A stretch of 39,720 nt of DNA from contig JACADY010000073.1 of assembly GCA_013389115.1 (NCBI GenBank), positions 1 to 39,720 on the forward strand, in the 5' to 3' direction. Below the pieces are notes generated by a model, which ran no database searches, was not told where the DNA came from, and was given only the letters and a program-made list of their open reading frames with translations. This document shows, one piece after another, positions 1 to 9,198 of this stretch. Every line of letters starts with the position of its first letter. Position 1 is the first letter of the stretch. Source of the stretch: Alphaproteobacteria bacterium (GTDB taxonomy: Bacteria > Pseudomonadota > Alphaproteobacteria > Micropepsales > Micropepsaceae). The translations under genes and the position numbers were made by a program.

Positions 1-22
1 CCCCCCCCCCCCCCCCCCCCCC
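1..22. other. Run of 22 C residues at the window edge
   Basis: The first 22 bases are all C. Nothing else in the window is comparable. It sits exactly at coordinate 1, which suggests a contig end or a sequencing or assembly artefact rather than a biological tract, although a true homopolymer cannot be excluded. Confidence 0.6.
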
Positions 23-34
23 ACTCCATTTACA

Positions 35-502
35 TCAGTATCCCTTCGGGCGGTCGATCGCATCAAAGGCAGCGACCTTCTGCAGCGGGATGCGATGGGT
101 GAGAAAGCCGTTTGAATAGAACATGAAGATGAGAGCGTTACCGTCGATCTCAAACAGCGGCGCATAGCCGTCGCGACGGATGATCTCGCTGCCCTGGCGC
201 TTGACAGCGCCGGGAGCGGCCTCGCGAAACTGGCGATCAAGAGAGCGCTGGATCGCTATCCAGGCCTGCTCGCGTTCCCTCTGCTGCATATGTGCGAAGT
301 CCGCCTTTAGCATGGGCGCGCTGACGCGGATCACATCGCCCGGCATGAGCTCGATGCGCACCGCGATCAGCCATTCGCCGTCGTAGTAGGAGCCCTGCCA
401 CTTACCCGTTGGCACGGACTCACGCTCGCAGCCCGTCAGCCCCCATGCCGCCAGCGCGGTCAGGCACATGATCGCGATGAAGCGCGCGGCGGACACCGCC
501 AT
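35..502 (-). CDS. Small lipoprotein of unknown function
   Basis: About 155 residues. The N-terminus has a hydrophobic stretch ending in the lipobox LTGC, so the mature protein should be a lipid-anchored envelope protein starting at that Cys. The remainder is soluble, with a central charged Gln/Glu/Arg segment and a C-terminal part rich in aromatic residues (FMFYSNGF). I do not recognise a family. The longer reading frame starting upstream would bury the signal peptide, so it was trimmed. A strong AGGGAGG sits only 2 bases before the ATG at 502; the GTG at 496, two codons later, has better spacing (8 bases) and may be the real start. It reads away from the aminotransferase region, with no partner in the window. 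Confidence 0.7.
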   Translation of the reverse strand: MAVSAARFIAIMCLTALAAWGLTGCERESVPTGKWQGSYYDGEWLIAVRIELMPGDVIRVSAPMLKADFAHMQQREREQAWIAIQRSLDRQFREAAPGAVKRQGSEIIRRDGYAPLFEIDGNALIFMFYSNGFLTHRIPLQKVAAFDAIDRPKGY

Positions 503-610
503 TTCCTCCCTTGGCTTCCGGCACAGGCCCGAAGCTGCTCTTGGGCATTGTGCCAAAGAGACCCCAATAGAGCGTAAAGGCGGCGTTTAGGCTTTTAGGT
601 TTCTTGGCGA

Positions 611-982
611 TTAGACCCTGTCGGCGGCGTCAATGTCGCTCCAGGTGCGCCATAAGAGGCTCATTGCGCCCAGTATTGCGGCAAGGACGGTGAGGATCGT
701 TACCGCGCGCACGGGATCAAGGTTGCGGCCGAAGGCGCCCGCCGCATGGGGAAGCGCCGGCGCGCTCAACGGAGGAAGCGCGCGAACCGTCACCTTGGTC
801 AAGGCAAGCGGGCCAAGGCCGCTCCAGCCGTTAACCTGGATCAGGGCATGGGAAACGATGCCCTTCTCGTCGATCTTGCGGGCCGCGGCATTGGCGAGCG
901 GTCCTGCAAAGGCGGCCGACGCGCCAAGAAGACCCAGGCTGAGGGCCAGGACGATGGTTGCCAAAAATCTCTTTCCGCGCAT
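611..982 (-). CDS. Small exported protein with C-terminal membrane helix, unknown function
   Basis: About 123 residues. It begins with a basic N-terminus and a hydrophobic core ending in AFA, which looks like a Sec signal peptide cleaved before GPLANA. A second hydrophobic segment (VTILTVLAAILGAMSLLW) lies near the C-terminus and is followed by a short acidic tail, suggesting a C-terminally anchored protein facing the periplasm. The start at 982 is favoured over an upstream ATG because GGGAGAG lies just before it and the signal peptide then begins at residue 1. I recognise no family. It precedes the lipoprotein gene on the same strand with a gap of about 110 bases, so the two may be co-transcribed, but nothing ties their functions together. 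Confidence 0.6.
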   Translation of the reverse strand: MRGKRFLATIVLALSLGLLGASAAFAGPLANAAARKIDEKGIVSHALIQVNGWSGLGPLALTKVTVRALPPLSAPALPHAAGAFGRNLDPVRAVTILTVLAAILGAMSLLWRTWSDIDAADRV

Positions 983-1076
983 GGTGCTCTCCCGTCTCGT
1001 CGCCCCGTGTCCCTGGACACACATTGCGTGATCCAATTCACACAGAGAGTTGGGCTATTGCCGGCCCGGCTCATGA

Positions 1077-2465
<1,389 letters not shown>

Positions 2466-2473
2466 GATCCCTC

Positions 2474-2962
2474 ATGCGTTTTCCCGCCTTGCGCCGCGTT
2501 GCACCCGTCATGCTCGCCTGCGCCTTTCTTGCCGCGTGTGATACGACGCCGGAGGAGGAGCTTCCCGACCCCGCCGTCCAAGTGCGGGCGACAACGTCCA
2601 CCTATAGCTGCAGCCAGGGGCGCAGCTTTACCGTGACGTTCAGCGATGATGAAGAGGCGAGCGAGGCGACGCTCGTGCTCGATGATCTCAACATCCTGAT
2701 GGAACGGGAAAAATCCGCAACGGGCGTGCGCTACACGCTTGATGACTATACTTTCTGGACGAATGGCGAGACGGCCATGTTTGAAGGAACGGGGGGGCTT
2801 GCCCTCACGGCGTGCGCGCGTATCTCCGTATCGGGGGGTGAGGCGATCGTGCCGATCGCTCCCGTCGCCCCGGTCGAGACCGCGCCCGCAACCGGGGGTG
2901 AGGCGCCGGCATCCCCGCCCGCTCCTGCTCCCGCACCAAGCCCGGCGCCTGCGACACCTTAA
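2474..2962 (+). CDS. MliC-type lipoprotein, putative inhibitor of C-type lysozyme
   Basis: About 162 residues. The signal peptide ends in the lipobox LAAC with the lipidated Cys at residue 22. The mature part has the MliC/PliC signature: YSCSQGRSFTVTF, then ATGVRY and the DYTFWTNGETAMF segment. In this family the domain binds and blocks the lysozyme active site, protecting peptidoglycan. The C-terminal 40 or so residues are a low-complexity Pro/Ala tail, probably a flexible linker and unusual for the family. The start at 2474 gives an intact signal peptide; the open frame runs much further upstream inside the aminotransferase gene but that part is a shadow. It lies 8 bases after the aminotransferase, so it is probably co-transcribed, though no functional link is apparent. 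Confidence 0.8.
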   Translation: MRFPALRRVAPVMLACAFLAACDTTPEEELPDPAVQVRATTSTYSCSQGRSFTVTFSDDEEASEATLVLDDLNILMEREKSATGVRYTLDDYTFWTNGETAMFEGTGGLALTACARISVSGGEAIVPIAPVAPVETAPATGGEAPASPPAPAPAPSPAPATP

Positions 2963-3116
2963 CCCCGCTTGCCCGCTCTTTTTGTGGCAACGCAGCATGG
3001 GTTCAGGCTTGCCATCGCCACTGTTTCGGCGCGACCATTTTTTCTTCAGGGGCGCGTGACGCATCCTCGCTTGTGAAAGGCGCCCGCCGCGCCCCTCATT
3101 TCCAAGGGAGATGCGC

Positions 3117-5165
3117 ATGTCTGAATTGGGACATCGCAACGGAGGAACAGGGCCACGTACAGTGGCCCTCGTCGGACCATATGGCGCCGGAAAAACGACG
3201 CTGCTGGAAAGCCTCCTGTGGATTACCGGCGCGACCTCGCGCAAGGGATCCGTCCGTACAAGGAACAGTATCGGGGACTACTCGCCAGAAGCGCGGTCCC
3301 ACCAAATGTCGACCGCGGTTTCGGTCGCAATGTGCCAATATCTCGGCGACAGCTACACCTTTCTTGATTGCCCCGGATCGATCGAATTCCTGCAGGAAAC
3401 GATCAACGTTCTGCCGTCCTGCGATGCCGCTGTCGTCGTGGCGGAGCCGGAACCTTCAAAGGCCGCGATGCTGCAGCCGATGCTGAAGCTGCTTGAGGAT
3501 ATGCGCATTCCGCATTTCCTGTTCCTCAACAAGATCGACAAGGCGCAGCTCGGCCTGCGCGATCTCCTGCCGGCGCTTTCACCCTATAGCCAGAAGCCGC
3601 TGGTGCTGCGCCAGATTCCCATTCGCGAGAAGGGGATCGTCACGGGCTTCATCGATCTCGCGCTCGAGAGGGCCTATGTCTATCGCGAGCACGCACCCTC
3701 CGAAGTCATCGCGATGCCTAAGGGCGAAACGGACCGCGAGAAGCAGGCGCGGTTCGACATGCTCGAGCGGCTCGCCGATTATGACGACCACCTGATGGAG
3801 GAATTGCTGGACGATATCGAGCCGCCCCGCGATGAAGTGTTCGGTGACCTTGCGCGCGAGCTTCGCGATGGCCTCATCGTGCCGGTGTTTTTCGGCTCTG
3901 CGGAAGGCGATAATGGCATGCGGCGGTTACTTAAGGCGCTTCGGCACGAAGTGCCAAGTGTTGCCGAGACGGCCAAGCGGCTTGGCGCGGAAGCCAATGG
4001 CGAAGCGCTGCTGCACGTGTTGAAAACAGAGCATGGAACGGGTGGCAAGCTGTCGATTGCCCGCGTGCTGAGCGGCGAAATCAAGGATGGCGCCATCCTC
4101 CATTCCTCCTCAGGGCATACGGAAAGGGCGGGGGGATTGTTCTCGCTGCTCGGCGAGAAGACGGCGAAGCTTGCGGGCGCAAGGGCCGGGGATACGCTGG
4201 CGATCAGCCGGCTTGAAAGCGTGCAGACGGGCGAGACGCTGACCTCGGCCAAGACGAGCCCGCGGGCATTGTCGCCGCTGCGCCCGCTCGAGCCCACCTA
4301 CCGCCTCGGCATTCACACGCAGGACCGCAAGGACGAGGTGAAGCTGACGGCGGCGATCGCCAAGCTCATCGAGGAGGACCCCTCGCTTGCCTTCGGGCAT
4401 GATCCCGACACGCATGAGATGCTCTTGTCGGGTCAAGGCGAGATCCACCTCAAGGTCGCACTCGAGCGGCTGCTGTCGAAATACGGGCTCAAGGTCGACA
4501 GCCGCACGCCGCGCGTTCCCTACAAGGAATCGATCCGCAAGGGCATCGTTCAGCGCGGGCGACACAAGCGGCAGACGGGCGGTCATGGCCAGTTCGGTGA
4601 TGTCGTGCTCGATATCCAACCCCTTCCGCGCGGTTCCGGCTTCGTGTTCCAGGACGCGGTCGTTGGCGGTGCGGTGCCGCGACAGTGGATCCCGTCGGTA
4701 GAAAAGGGCGTGCGCGAGGCCTTGACGCATGGGCCGCTGGGCTTTCCCGTCGTCGATGTCTCGGTGACGCTCAAGGATGGCTCGTATCATTCGGTCGATT
4801 CATCGGATGCGGCGTTCCAGACCGCCGGAAGAATCGCCATTGCGGAGGGTCTGCCAGACTGTTCGCCCGTCCTTCTTGAGCCCGTCATGTCGGTGCAGAT
4901 CCATGTCCCCTCCGATGCAACATCGAAGGTAAACGGCTTTGTGACCGCGCGGCGCGGGCAGTTGCTGGGCTTCGATACGCGACCCGGCTGGCCGGGATGG
5001 GACACGGTGAGCGCCTTTATTCCTCAAGCGGAACTGCACGGTCTCATCGTCGAATTGCGCTCCGCGACGATGGGAACGGGAACCTATTCCGCACGATTTG
5101 CCCATCTTGCCGAATTGACCGGCAAGCTTGCCGATCACGTGTTGGCTCACGCCAAGGCGGCGTAG
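3117..5165 (+). CDS. EF-G-like translational GTPase paralogue
   Basis: About 682 residues, slightly shorter than classical EF-G (about 690-700). The G domain shows G1 GPYGAGKT (about 20-27), G3 DCPG (D84) and G4 NKID (138-141). Domains II to V follow, ending with an EF-G domain IV/V pattern (GGHGQFGDV, then GTGTYSARFAHLAEL). The neighbours are not ribosomal protein or EF-Tu genes, so this is a second EF-G-like gene and not fusA itself. In classical translational GTPases the G3 motif reads DTPGH; here the catalytic His position is Ser (DCPGS). Either the protein hydrolyses GTP slowly or it uses another residue. The ATG at 3117 was chosen over that at 3111 because AAGGGAG ends at 3110, touching the first ATG but 6 bases from the second. 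Confidence 0.9.
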   Translation: MSELGHRNGGTGPRTVALVGPYGAGKTTLLESLLWITGATSRKGSVRTRNSIGDYSPEARSHQMSTAVSVAMCQYLGDSYTFLDCPGSIEFLQETINVLPSCDAAVVVAEPEPSKAAMLQPMLKLLEDMRIPHFLFLNKIDKAQLGLRDLLPALSPYSQKPLVLRQIPIREKGIVTGFIDLALERAYVYREHAPSEVIAMPKGETDREKQARFDMLERLADYDDHLMEELLDDIEPPRDEVFGDLARELRDGLIVPVFFGSAEGDNGMRRLLKALRHEVPSVAETAKRLGAEANGEALLHVLKTEHGTGGKLSIARVLSGEIKDGAILHSSSGHTERAGGLFSLLGEKTAKLAGARAGDTLAISRLESVQTGETLTSAKTSPRALSPLRPLEPTYRLGIHTQDRKDEVKLTAAIAKLIEEDPSLAFGHDPDTHEMLLSGQGEIHLKVALERLLSKYGLKVDSRTPRVPYKESIRKGIVQRGRHKRQTGGHGQFGDVVLDIQPLPRGSGFVFQDAVVGGAVPRQWIPSVEKGVREALTHGPLGFPVVDVSVTLKDGSYHSVDSSDAAFQTAGRIAIAEGLPDCSPVLLEPVMSVQIHVPSDATSKVNGFVTARRGQLLGFDTRPGWPGWDTVSAFIPQAELHGLIVELRSATMGTGTYSARFAHLAELTGKLADHVLAHAKAA

Positions 5166-5176
5166 CCTGCGACGCT

Positions 5177-5218
5177 GGGGCGGGCGATTCGGTCTTGGAA
5201 TCGGGTCGCCCGCACCCC
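5177..5218 (+). terminator. Hairpin after the EF-G-like gene
   Basis: CGGGCGA (5181-5187) pairs with TCGCCCG (5206-5212), and outer GGGG (5177-5180) can pair with CCCC (5215-5218) across a two-base bulge. It lies 12 bases after the stop codon, with only a short T-containing tail, so it may be a weak intrinsic terminator separating this gene from dps. Confidence 0.5.
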
Positions 5219-5221
5219 ATC

Positions 5222-5238
5222 TTTAGAATCATTCTGAA
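5222..5238 (+). promoter_or_regulatory. Probable Irr-binding iron-control element (ICE) upstream of dps
   Basis: The sequence TTTAGAA-TCA-TTCTGAA matches the published rhizobial ICE consensus TTTAGAA-N3-TTCTAAA at 13 of 14 defined positions. It ends 23 bases before the dps start codon, a position where a bound regulator would block transcription. Irr normally represses iron-storage genes when iron is scarce, which fits a Dps target. The assignment rests on motif match and context only; irr itself is not in the window. Confidence 0.65.
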
Positions 5239-5261
5239 GATTTTATGTGGAGATTGGAAAG

Positions 5262-5774
5262 ATGGGAAAAACTGTGAAAAGCAAGGCGATGGCAGACGAC
5301 AAGGGGGCGGATATCGATATCGGAATTCCCTCCGATGAACGCCACGAGATCGTTGCGGGTTTGTCGCGCGTCCTTGCCGACACCTACACGCTCTATCTCA
5401 AGACGCATGGTTTCCACTGGAACGTGACGGGGCCGATGTTCAACACGCTGCATCAGATGTTCATGACGCAGTACACGGAGCTATGGGGCTCCATCGATCT
5501 CATTGCCGAGCGCATCCGTTCGCTGGGCCACCCCGCGCCGGCCAGCTATAAGGCCTTCTCGGCACTCGCCTCGATCAAGGATGAGGATGGCGTGCCTGAT
5601 GCCATGAAGATGGTGCGGCAGCTCCTCAAGGGACACGAGACGGCCGCGCGGACCTGCCGCGAAGCCTTCCCGGCGGCAGAACGGGCCAGCGATCAACCAA
5701 CCATGGATCTGCTGACGGAACGCATGCAGGCGCATGAAAAAACGGCCTGGATGCTGCGCAGCCTGCTCGATTGA
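5262..5774 (+). CDS. dps: Dps family ferritin-like DNA-protection protein
   Basis: About 170 residues, normal for Dps. These proteins form 12-subunit shells that oxidise Fe(II) with hydrogen peroxide, store the iron and shield DNA during starvation or oxidative stress. The inter-subunit ferroxidase ligands are visible with the spacing of Listeria Dps: H52, H64, D79 and E83, inside [10 protein letters not shown] and [11 protein letters not shown]. The N-terminal Lys/Asp-rich tail (about 25 residues) could contact DNA. The ATG at 5262 has GGAG about 9 bases upstream; a GTG at 5247 is possible but lacks a site. A probable Irr box precedes it and a strong hairpin follows, so it is likely monocistronic and iron-regulated. 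Confidence 0.93.
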   Translation: MGKTVKSKAMADDKGADIDIGIPSDERHEIVAGLSRVLADTYTLYLKTHGFHWNVTGPMFNTLHQMFMTQYTELWGSIDLIAERIRSLGHPAPASYKAFSALASIKDEDGVPDAMKMVRQLLKGHETAARTCREAFPAAERASDQPTMDLLTERMQAHEKTAWMLRSLLD

Positions 5775-6105
5775 TGCGGACAAGAATAAAACGGCCGGGC
5801 TTTTTAGGGCCCGGCCGAGTTTGGGGAGGATACGCGTCTCAATTGGAGGCGCGCGCCGCGAGCATCAAGGGGGGACTTGCAAAGCTCGCGTCCAGTGGAC
5901 ACCGCCACCGGAGCCGGTGTTCCGGGGGAGAAACATCGACACCCCGTATTTATTGTTTATCCTCACCGATTCAAGACAAGTTCGTGTCAAATCAGCTATG
6001 CGTTCCTTGCATAGGTGACGTGAACGTCAGTTCTCTCCACCAAAGCAATTCACCCTCCGATAGTGTCAGGCATTGCGCTGAAAGGTTTTGCTTGGTCGCG
6101 TGACT
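5775..6105. other. 331-bp gap between convergent dps and lysR
   Basis: No convincing gene is visible. Short frames here lack ribosome binding sites and any recognisable protein. The gap holds the dps terminator, a compact inverted repeat CACCGG-AG-CCGGTG (5906-5919) and a 14-base palindrome TGACGT-GA-ACGTCA (6016-6029). It is somewhat more A+T-rich between about 5935 and 6100 than its surroundings. A small RNA could be encoded here, but I see no paired promoter and terminator that would support one. Confidence 0.5.
5792..5817 (+). terminator. Hairpin terminator after dps
   Basis: A perfect 9-bp stem, CGGCCGGGC (5792-5800) with GCCCGGCCG (5809-5817), encloses an 8-base loop that begins with five T. 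It lies 17 bases after the dps stop. There is no long U tail, so termination may be partial. Confidence 0.65.
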
Positions 6106-7032
6106 TTACGGCGAACCGCTGCCCACTTCGCCGAGAAGCGCTCTTGAGGCGATCCAGATCTTCGCCTCCTCATAGATGAATTCGCGGAAAGCTGTGACGC
6201 GCCGGGAATGGCGCATGGCCTCGGCATAGACGAGGTGCACGGCGAGTGCGGGCGCGGGGGTGTCGCTCAGGACGCGCCGCATGCGCGGGTTCTTCTCGCC
6301 GTAATAGGTCGGAAGGAGGGCAAGCCCAAGCCCCGCCTCGACGGCTTCGGCCATTGCATCGACATTGTTAATGCTGAGTGCCGGTACGCGTGGCATGCCG
6401 TTTCGCCCGATCTCCAACAGCCAGTTCAGCTCGCGCAGTTCCGCCGGGCAGGTTCCGCCATAGACGACGAGCGTGTGATTGTCGAGATCGGCAAGCGTGC
6501 GTGGCGTCCCCTTTTCCTCAAGGTAGAGCGGCGAAGCGTAGATATGAAAGCGCAGCGCGAAGAGGTGTCGCTGAATTAGTCCTGCTTGGATCGGCGAGCG
6601 CATGCGCAGCGCGATGTCAGCCGGCCGCGTGGAGAGATCCAGCTCATGATCATCGATGAGAATGTGAAGATTGATTTCAGGATAGCGTGCGGTGAACTTG
6701 GGGAGGCGTGGAATCAGCCACTTGGTGGTCATGCCAACGGTGGCCGTGATGCGCAGATCGCCGCGTGGCGTCTCGGCGCTCTCAACGAGGCGGCCGCGCG
6801 CCTCATCGAGCGTCGCCAGCACATCTCTCGTCGCATTGAAGAGGATCTCGCCCTGCTCGGTCAGGACGAGGCCCCGTGCGTGCCGATGAAAAAGCGTGAC
6901 GCCCAATTCCTCTTCGAGCGCACTGATCTGGCGGCTGACCGCCGATTGCGAAAGGCGCAGCGTCTGGCCCGCATGGGTGAGGCTTTTCGCCTCTGCGGCC
7001 GCGTGGAAAACGCGGATGCGGTCGAGATCCAT
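6106..7032 (-). CDS. LysR family transcriptional regulator
   Basis: About 308 residues, standard for LysR. The N-terminal winged helix-turn-helix is clear (FHAAAEAKSLTHAGQTLRLS, then QSAVSRQISALEEELG, then LFHR), followed by the periplasmic-binding-protein-like effector domain (ITATVGMTTKWLIPRLP onward). It would bind DNA as a tetramer and respond to a small ligand I cannot name. The start at MDLDRIRVF follows the family norm; an ATG at 7065 overlaps the trxB stop as ATGA and would add 11 residues, so translational coupling to trxB is possible. It is the last gene of the ELM1-trxB-lysR run on the minus strand. It does not sit divergent to a gene, so its target is not obvious. Confidence 0.93.
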   Translation of the reverse strand: MDLDRIRVFHAAAEAKSLTHAGQTLRLSQSAVSRQISALEEELGVTLFHRHARGLVLTEQGEILFNATRDVLATLDEARGRLVESAETPRGDLRITATVGMTTKWLIPRLPKFTARYPEINLHILIDDHELDLSTRPADIALRMRSPIQAGLIQRHLFALRFHIYASPLYLEEKGTPRTLADLDNHTLVVYGGTCPAELRELNWLLEIGRNGMPRVPALSINNVDAMAEAVEAGLGLALLPTYYGEKNPRMRRVLSDTPAPALAVHLVYAEAMRHSRRVTAFREFIYEEAKIWIASRALLGEVGSGSP

Positions 7033-7061
7033 CCTCTTGCCGTCCCCCTCAGGGCCCAGCT

Positions 7062-8024
7062 TCATTCGGCGGCGTGCGCCACCGGCTGGTGCTGGAGGTG
7101 CCGCTCCGCCTCGAGCGCGGCCATGCAGCCCATGCCGGCAGCGGTCACCGCCTGACGGAAGATCTTATCCTTCACATCGCCCGCCGCAAAGACGCCTGCA
7201 ATGTTGGTCGCGGTCGAGTCGGGCGCGGTAATGAGATAGCCCTCATTGTCCATCGCGATCTGGCCCTTGAAGATGTCGGTTGCGGGCACGTGCCCGATCG
7301 CGACAAAGGCGCCATCGACGGACAAATCGTGGAGCGCATCCGTCTTCACATCGCGCAGGCGCAGGCCCGTCACGGTGCGCGGCTCATTCTCGCCGATGAT
7401 GGCCTCAACGACGCTGTCCCAGATCACCTCCACCTTGGGATTGTCAAAGAGCCGTGCCTGATTGGTCTTGTCGGCGCGCAAAGAGTCGCGGCGATGAATG
7501 AGCGTGACCTTGGATGCGAAATTGGTGAGGAAAAGCGCCTCCTCGACGGCCGTGTTGCCCCCGCCGATGACGGCCACGTGCTTGCCGCGGAAGAAGAAGC
7601 CGTCGCACGTGGCGCAGGCGGAAAGGCCAAAGCCCTTGAAATGCTCTTCGCCCGCGACGCCGAGCCAGCGGGCCTGCGCGCCCGTGCAGATGATGAGGGC
7701 ATCGCAGGTATAGACCGTCCCGCTGTCGCCGGTGAGGCGGAAGGGCCGCGTCTTCAAATCCGCGCTCACGATCAGGTCGTCGGCGAACTCGGCGCCCACA
7801 TGCTTGGCCTGAGCCTGCATCTGCTCCATCAGCCAAGGGCCCTGGATCGCTTCAGCAAAACCTGGAAAATTCTCCACCTCGGTCGTGATGGTCAGCTGAC
7901 CGCCCGGCTGCATTCCATGCACGACAAGCGGCTTCAGCATGGCGCGGGCGGCATAGATTGCTGCCGTGTAACCCGCAGGGCCAGAGCCGATGATCAACAC
8001 CTTGCTGTGCCGGAAATTGGCCAT
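7062..8024 (-). CDS. trxB: Thioredoxin reductase (NADPH)
   Basis: About 320 residues, as in E. coli TrxB. It uses NADPH and FAD to reduce thioredoxin in the cytoplasm. FAD-binding GSGPAGYTAA lies at 13-22, the redox-active CATC at 137-140, the NADPH-binding GGGNTAVEEA shortly after, and the C-terminal FAD motif FAAGDV near the end. It starts 18 bases after the ELM1-like gene and overlaps or nearly touches lysR, so the three are probably one transcript. The divergent lrp next door fits the lrp-trxB-lysR order I associate with alphaproteobacteria. Confidence 0.97.
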   Translation of the reverse strand: MANFRHSKVLIIGSGPAGYTAAIYAARAMLKPLVVHGMQPGGQLTITTEVENFPGFAEAIQGPWLMEQMQAQAKHVGAEFADDLIVSADLKTRPFRLTGDSGTVYTCDALIICTGAQARWLGVAGEEHFKGFGLSACATCDGFFFRGKHVAVIGGGNTAVEEALFLTNFASKVTLIHRRDSLRADKTNQARLFDNPKVEVIWDSVVEAIIGENEPRTVTGLRLRDVKTDALHDLSVDGAFVAIGHVPATDIFKGQIAMDNEGYLITAPDSTATNIAGVFAAGDVKDKIFRQAVTAAGMGCMAALEAERHLQHQPVAHAAE

Positions 8025-8042
8025 GAAACGTCAACCCTTCGC

Positions 8043-9086
8043 TCAATAGTGGTCGATCTTAGATAGAGATGGGGGCGGTGCAAGCAAGCGTGCGGCCGTC
8101 ACGCCTGCGCGCGCGGGGAGGGGTGCCTCCAGACCCAGATGGCGCCTGATCTCGGCTGCGACCCTTTGCGTTTCGTGCAAGGGCTCATAGGTCCAGAACT
8201 CGAGTTTGCCGCGAAAGGGGCGGGTGATACCCAGCGCCGTCAACTCGGCGTGAAAGCGATCGAATTTGGGTGAGCCGCCGTCGAGCTGAAGCACGAAGAC
8301 CGGTCGGCCGGTCGCCGCGGCCTCGGTCATCATGTTAACCGAATCGGCCGTCACCAGGATCGCATCGGCCCAGGCGAGGATTCCCTCATAGGGATTGGAT
8401 GGCGTGCCGTCCCAGATGAAGGCGTTCGTGCCGGCCAGCGCTTCCTTGATGATCGCGGCCTCTTTTTCGCGTGTGCGCCGGGACATCGTGATCATAAGGC
8501 TCACCCGGTCTTCGGCAAGAGCCCGCAATTGCGCGCTGGTCTGCTGGGCACGCGCGGGGGTGAGCTTGTAGGCCTTGCTGTTGCCGCCGATGAGCACCGC
8601 AACGCGCGGGGCGGGGAGGGGCGCGAACTTGTCCGCGAACGTCTTCTTGGCACGCGCGAGGCGCTCGGTCGTGATGGGGTGCGGAGAGCCGACAATCGAG
8701 AAGACGTTCGGCCCCGAGACCTGGTCGTGATTGGGCGGCACGACGAGATCATAGCCGGCCAAATCGCCGCGGGGGTTCTGGGTTTGAACAAGGAAGGTGT
8801 GCCCCTCGCTCCAACGCTTGATCGCATGGGCGAAGGGGATGCTCTGCCTGCCGCAGGCAATGAGGAGCCCGGGCCAGGGCGGCTCGATGGGGCTTGATCC
8901 AGGACCCAATGTCCGACGCGGATCGGGTCGCAGGAAGGCGGGCAAGTCCTTCCACAGCCAATGCGGCTTGACACGCTTAACCGTGTAGGGAAGGCCCACC
9001 GCCTCGGCCAGGCCGATGCATTGGCGCTCCATGCCAGCCTTGCCCTCGGACAAAACCCAACAGGTCATCGGCGCGTCGAGAGACAT
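8043..9086 (-). CDS. ELM1/GtrOC1-like protein (DUF1022), predicted GT-B-fold glycosyltransferase-like
   Basis: About 347 residues. It carries family features: an N-terminal WVLSEGKAGMERQCIGLAEA segment, a middle PHPITTERL / VLIGGNSKAYKL region and the C-terminal ADAILVTADSVNMMTEAAATGRPVFVL, which resembles the sugar-nucleotide-binding half of GT-B enzymes. Plant ELM1 is named for mitochondrial morphology; the bacterial relatives have no settled biochemical role, so a glycosyltransferase activity is inferred. The start at 9086 drops 25 upstream residues that look non-coding; GAGA lies about 8 bases before it. It is first in the minus-strand run with trxB and lysR and divergent from lrp. Confidence 0.8.
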   Translation of the reverse strand: MSLDAPMTCWVLSEGKAGMERQCIGLAEAVGLPYTVKRVKPHWLWKDLPAFLRPDPRRTLGPGSSPIEPPWPGLLIACGRQSIPFAHAIKRWSEGHTFLVQTQNPRGDLAGYDLVVPPNHDQVSGPNVFSIVGSPHPITTERLARAKKTFADKFAPLPAPRVAVLIGGNSKAYKLTPARAQQTSAQLRALAEDRVSLMITMSRRTREKEAAIIKEALAGTNAFIWDGTPSNPYEGILAWADAILVTADSVNMMTEAAATGRPVFVLQLDGGSPKFDRFHAELTALGITRPFRGKLEFWTYEPLHETQRVAAEIRRHLGLEAPLPARAGVTAARLLAPPPSLSKIDHY

Positions 9087-9162
9087 TTTTGTTCTCAGGT
9101 TCGAAATTTTATTGCGCTCCGGCCCGAGCAAGGGAATGATGGCCGCCTTCTTCCGGTTCATC

Positions 9163-9175
9163 CGCGTTTAACGCG
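9163..9175. promoter_or_regulatory. Palindrome in the lrp/ELM1 divergent region
   Basis: CGCGTT-T-AACGCG is a perfect 6-bp inverted repeat around one central base, 23 bases before the lrp start and between two divergent genes. Lrp/AsnC regulators commonly control their own and adjacent genes through such sites. The match is structural only; no consensus was tested. Confidence 0.35.
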
Positions 9176-9198
9176 AATCGCCACCTCTCACCACACCC

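Noticed and set aside
5771..6103. Short frames in the dps-lysR gap
   Set aside because: They overlap the dps terminator, lack ribosome binding sites and show no coding-like composition.
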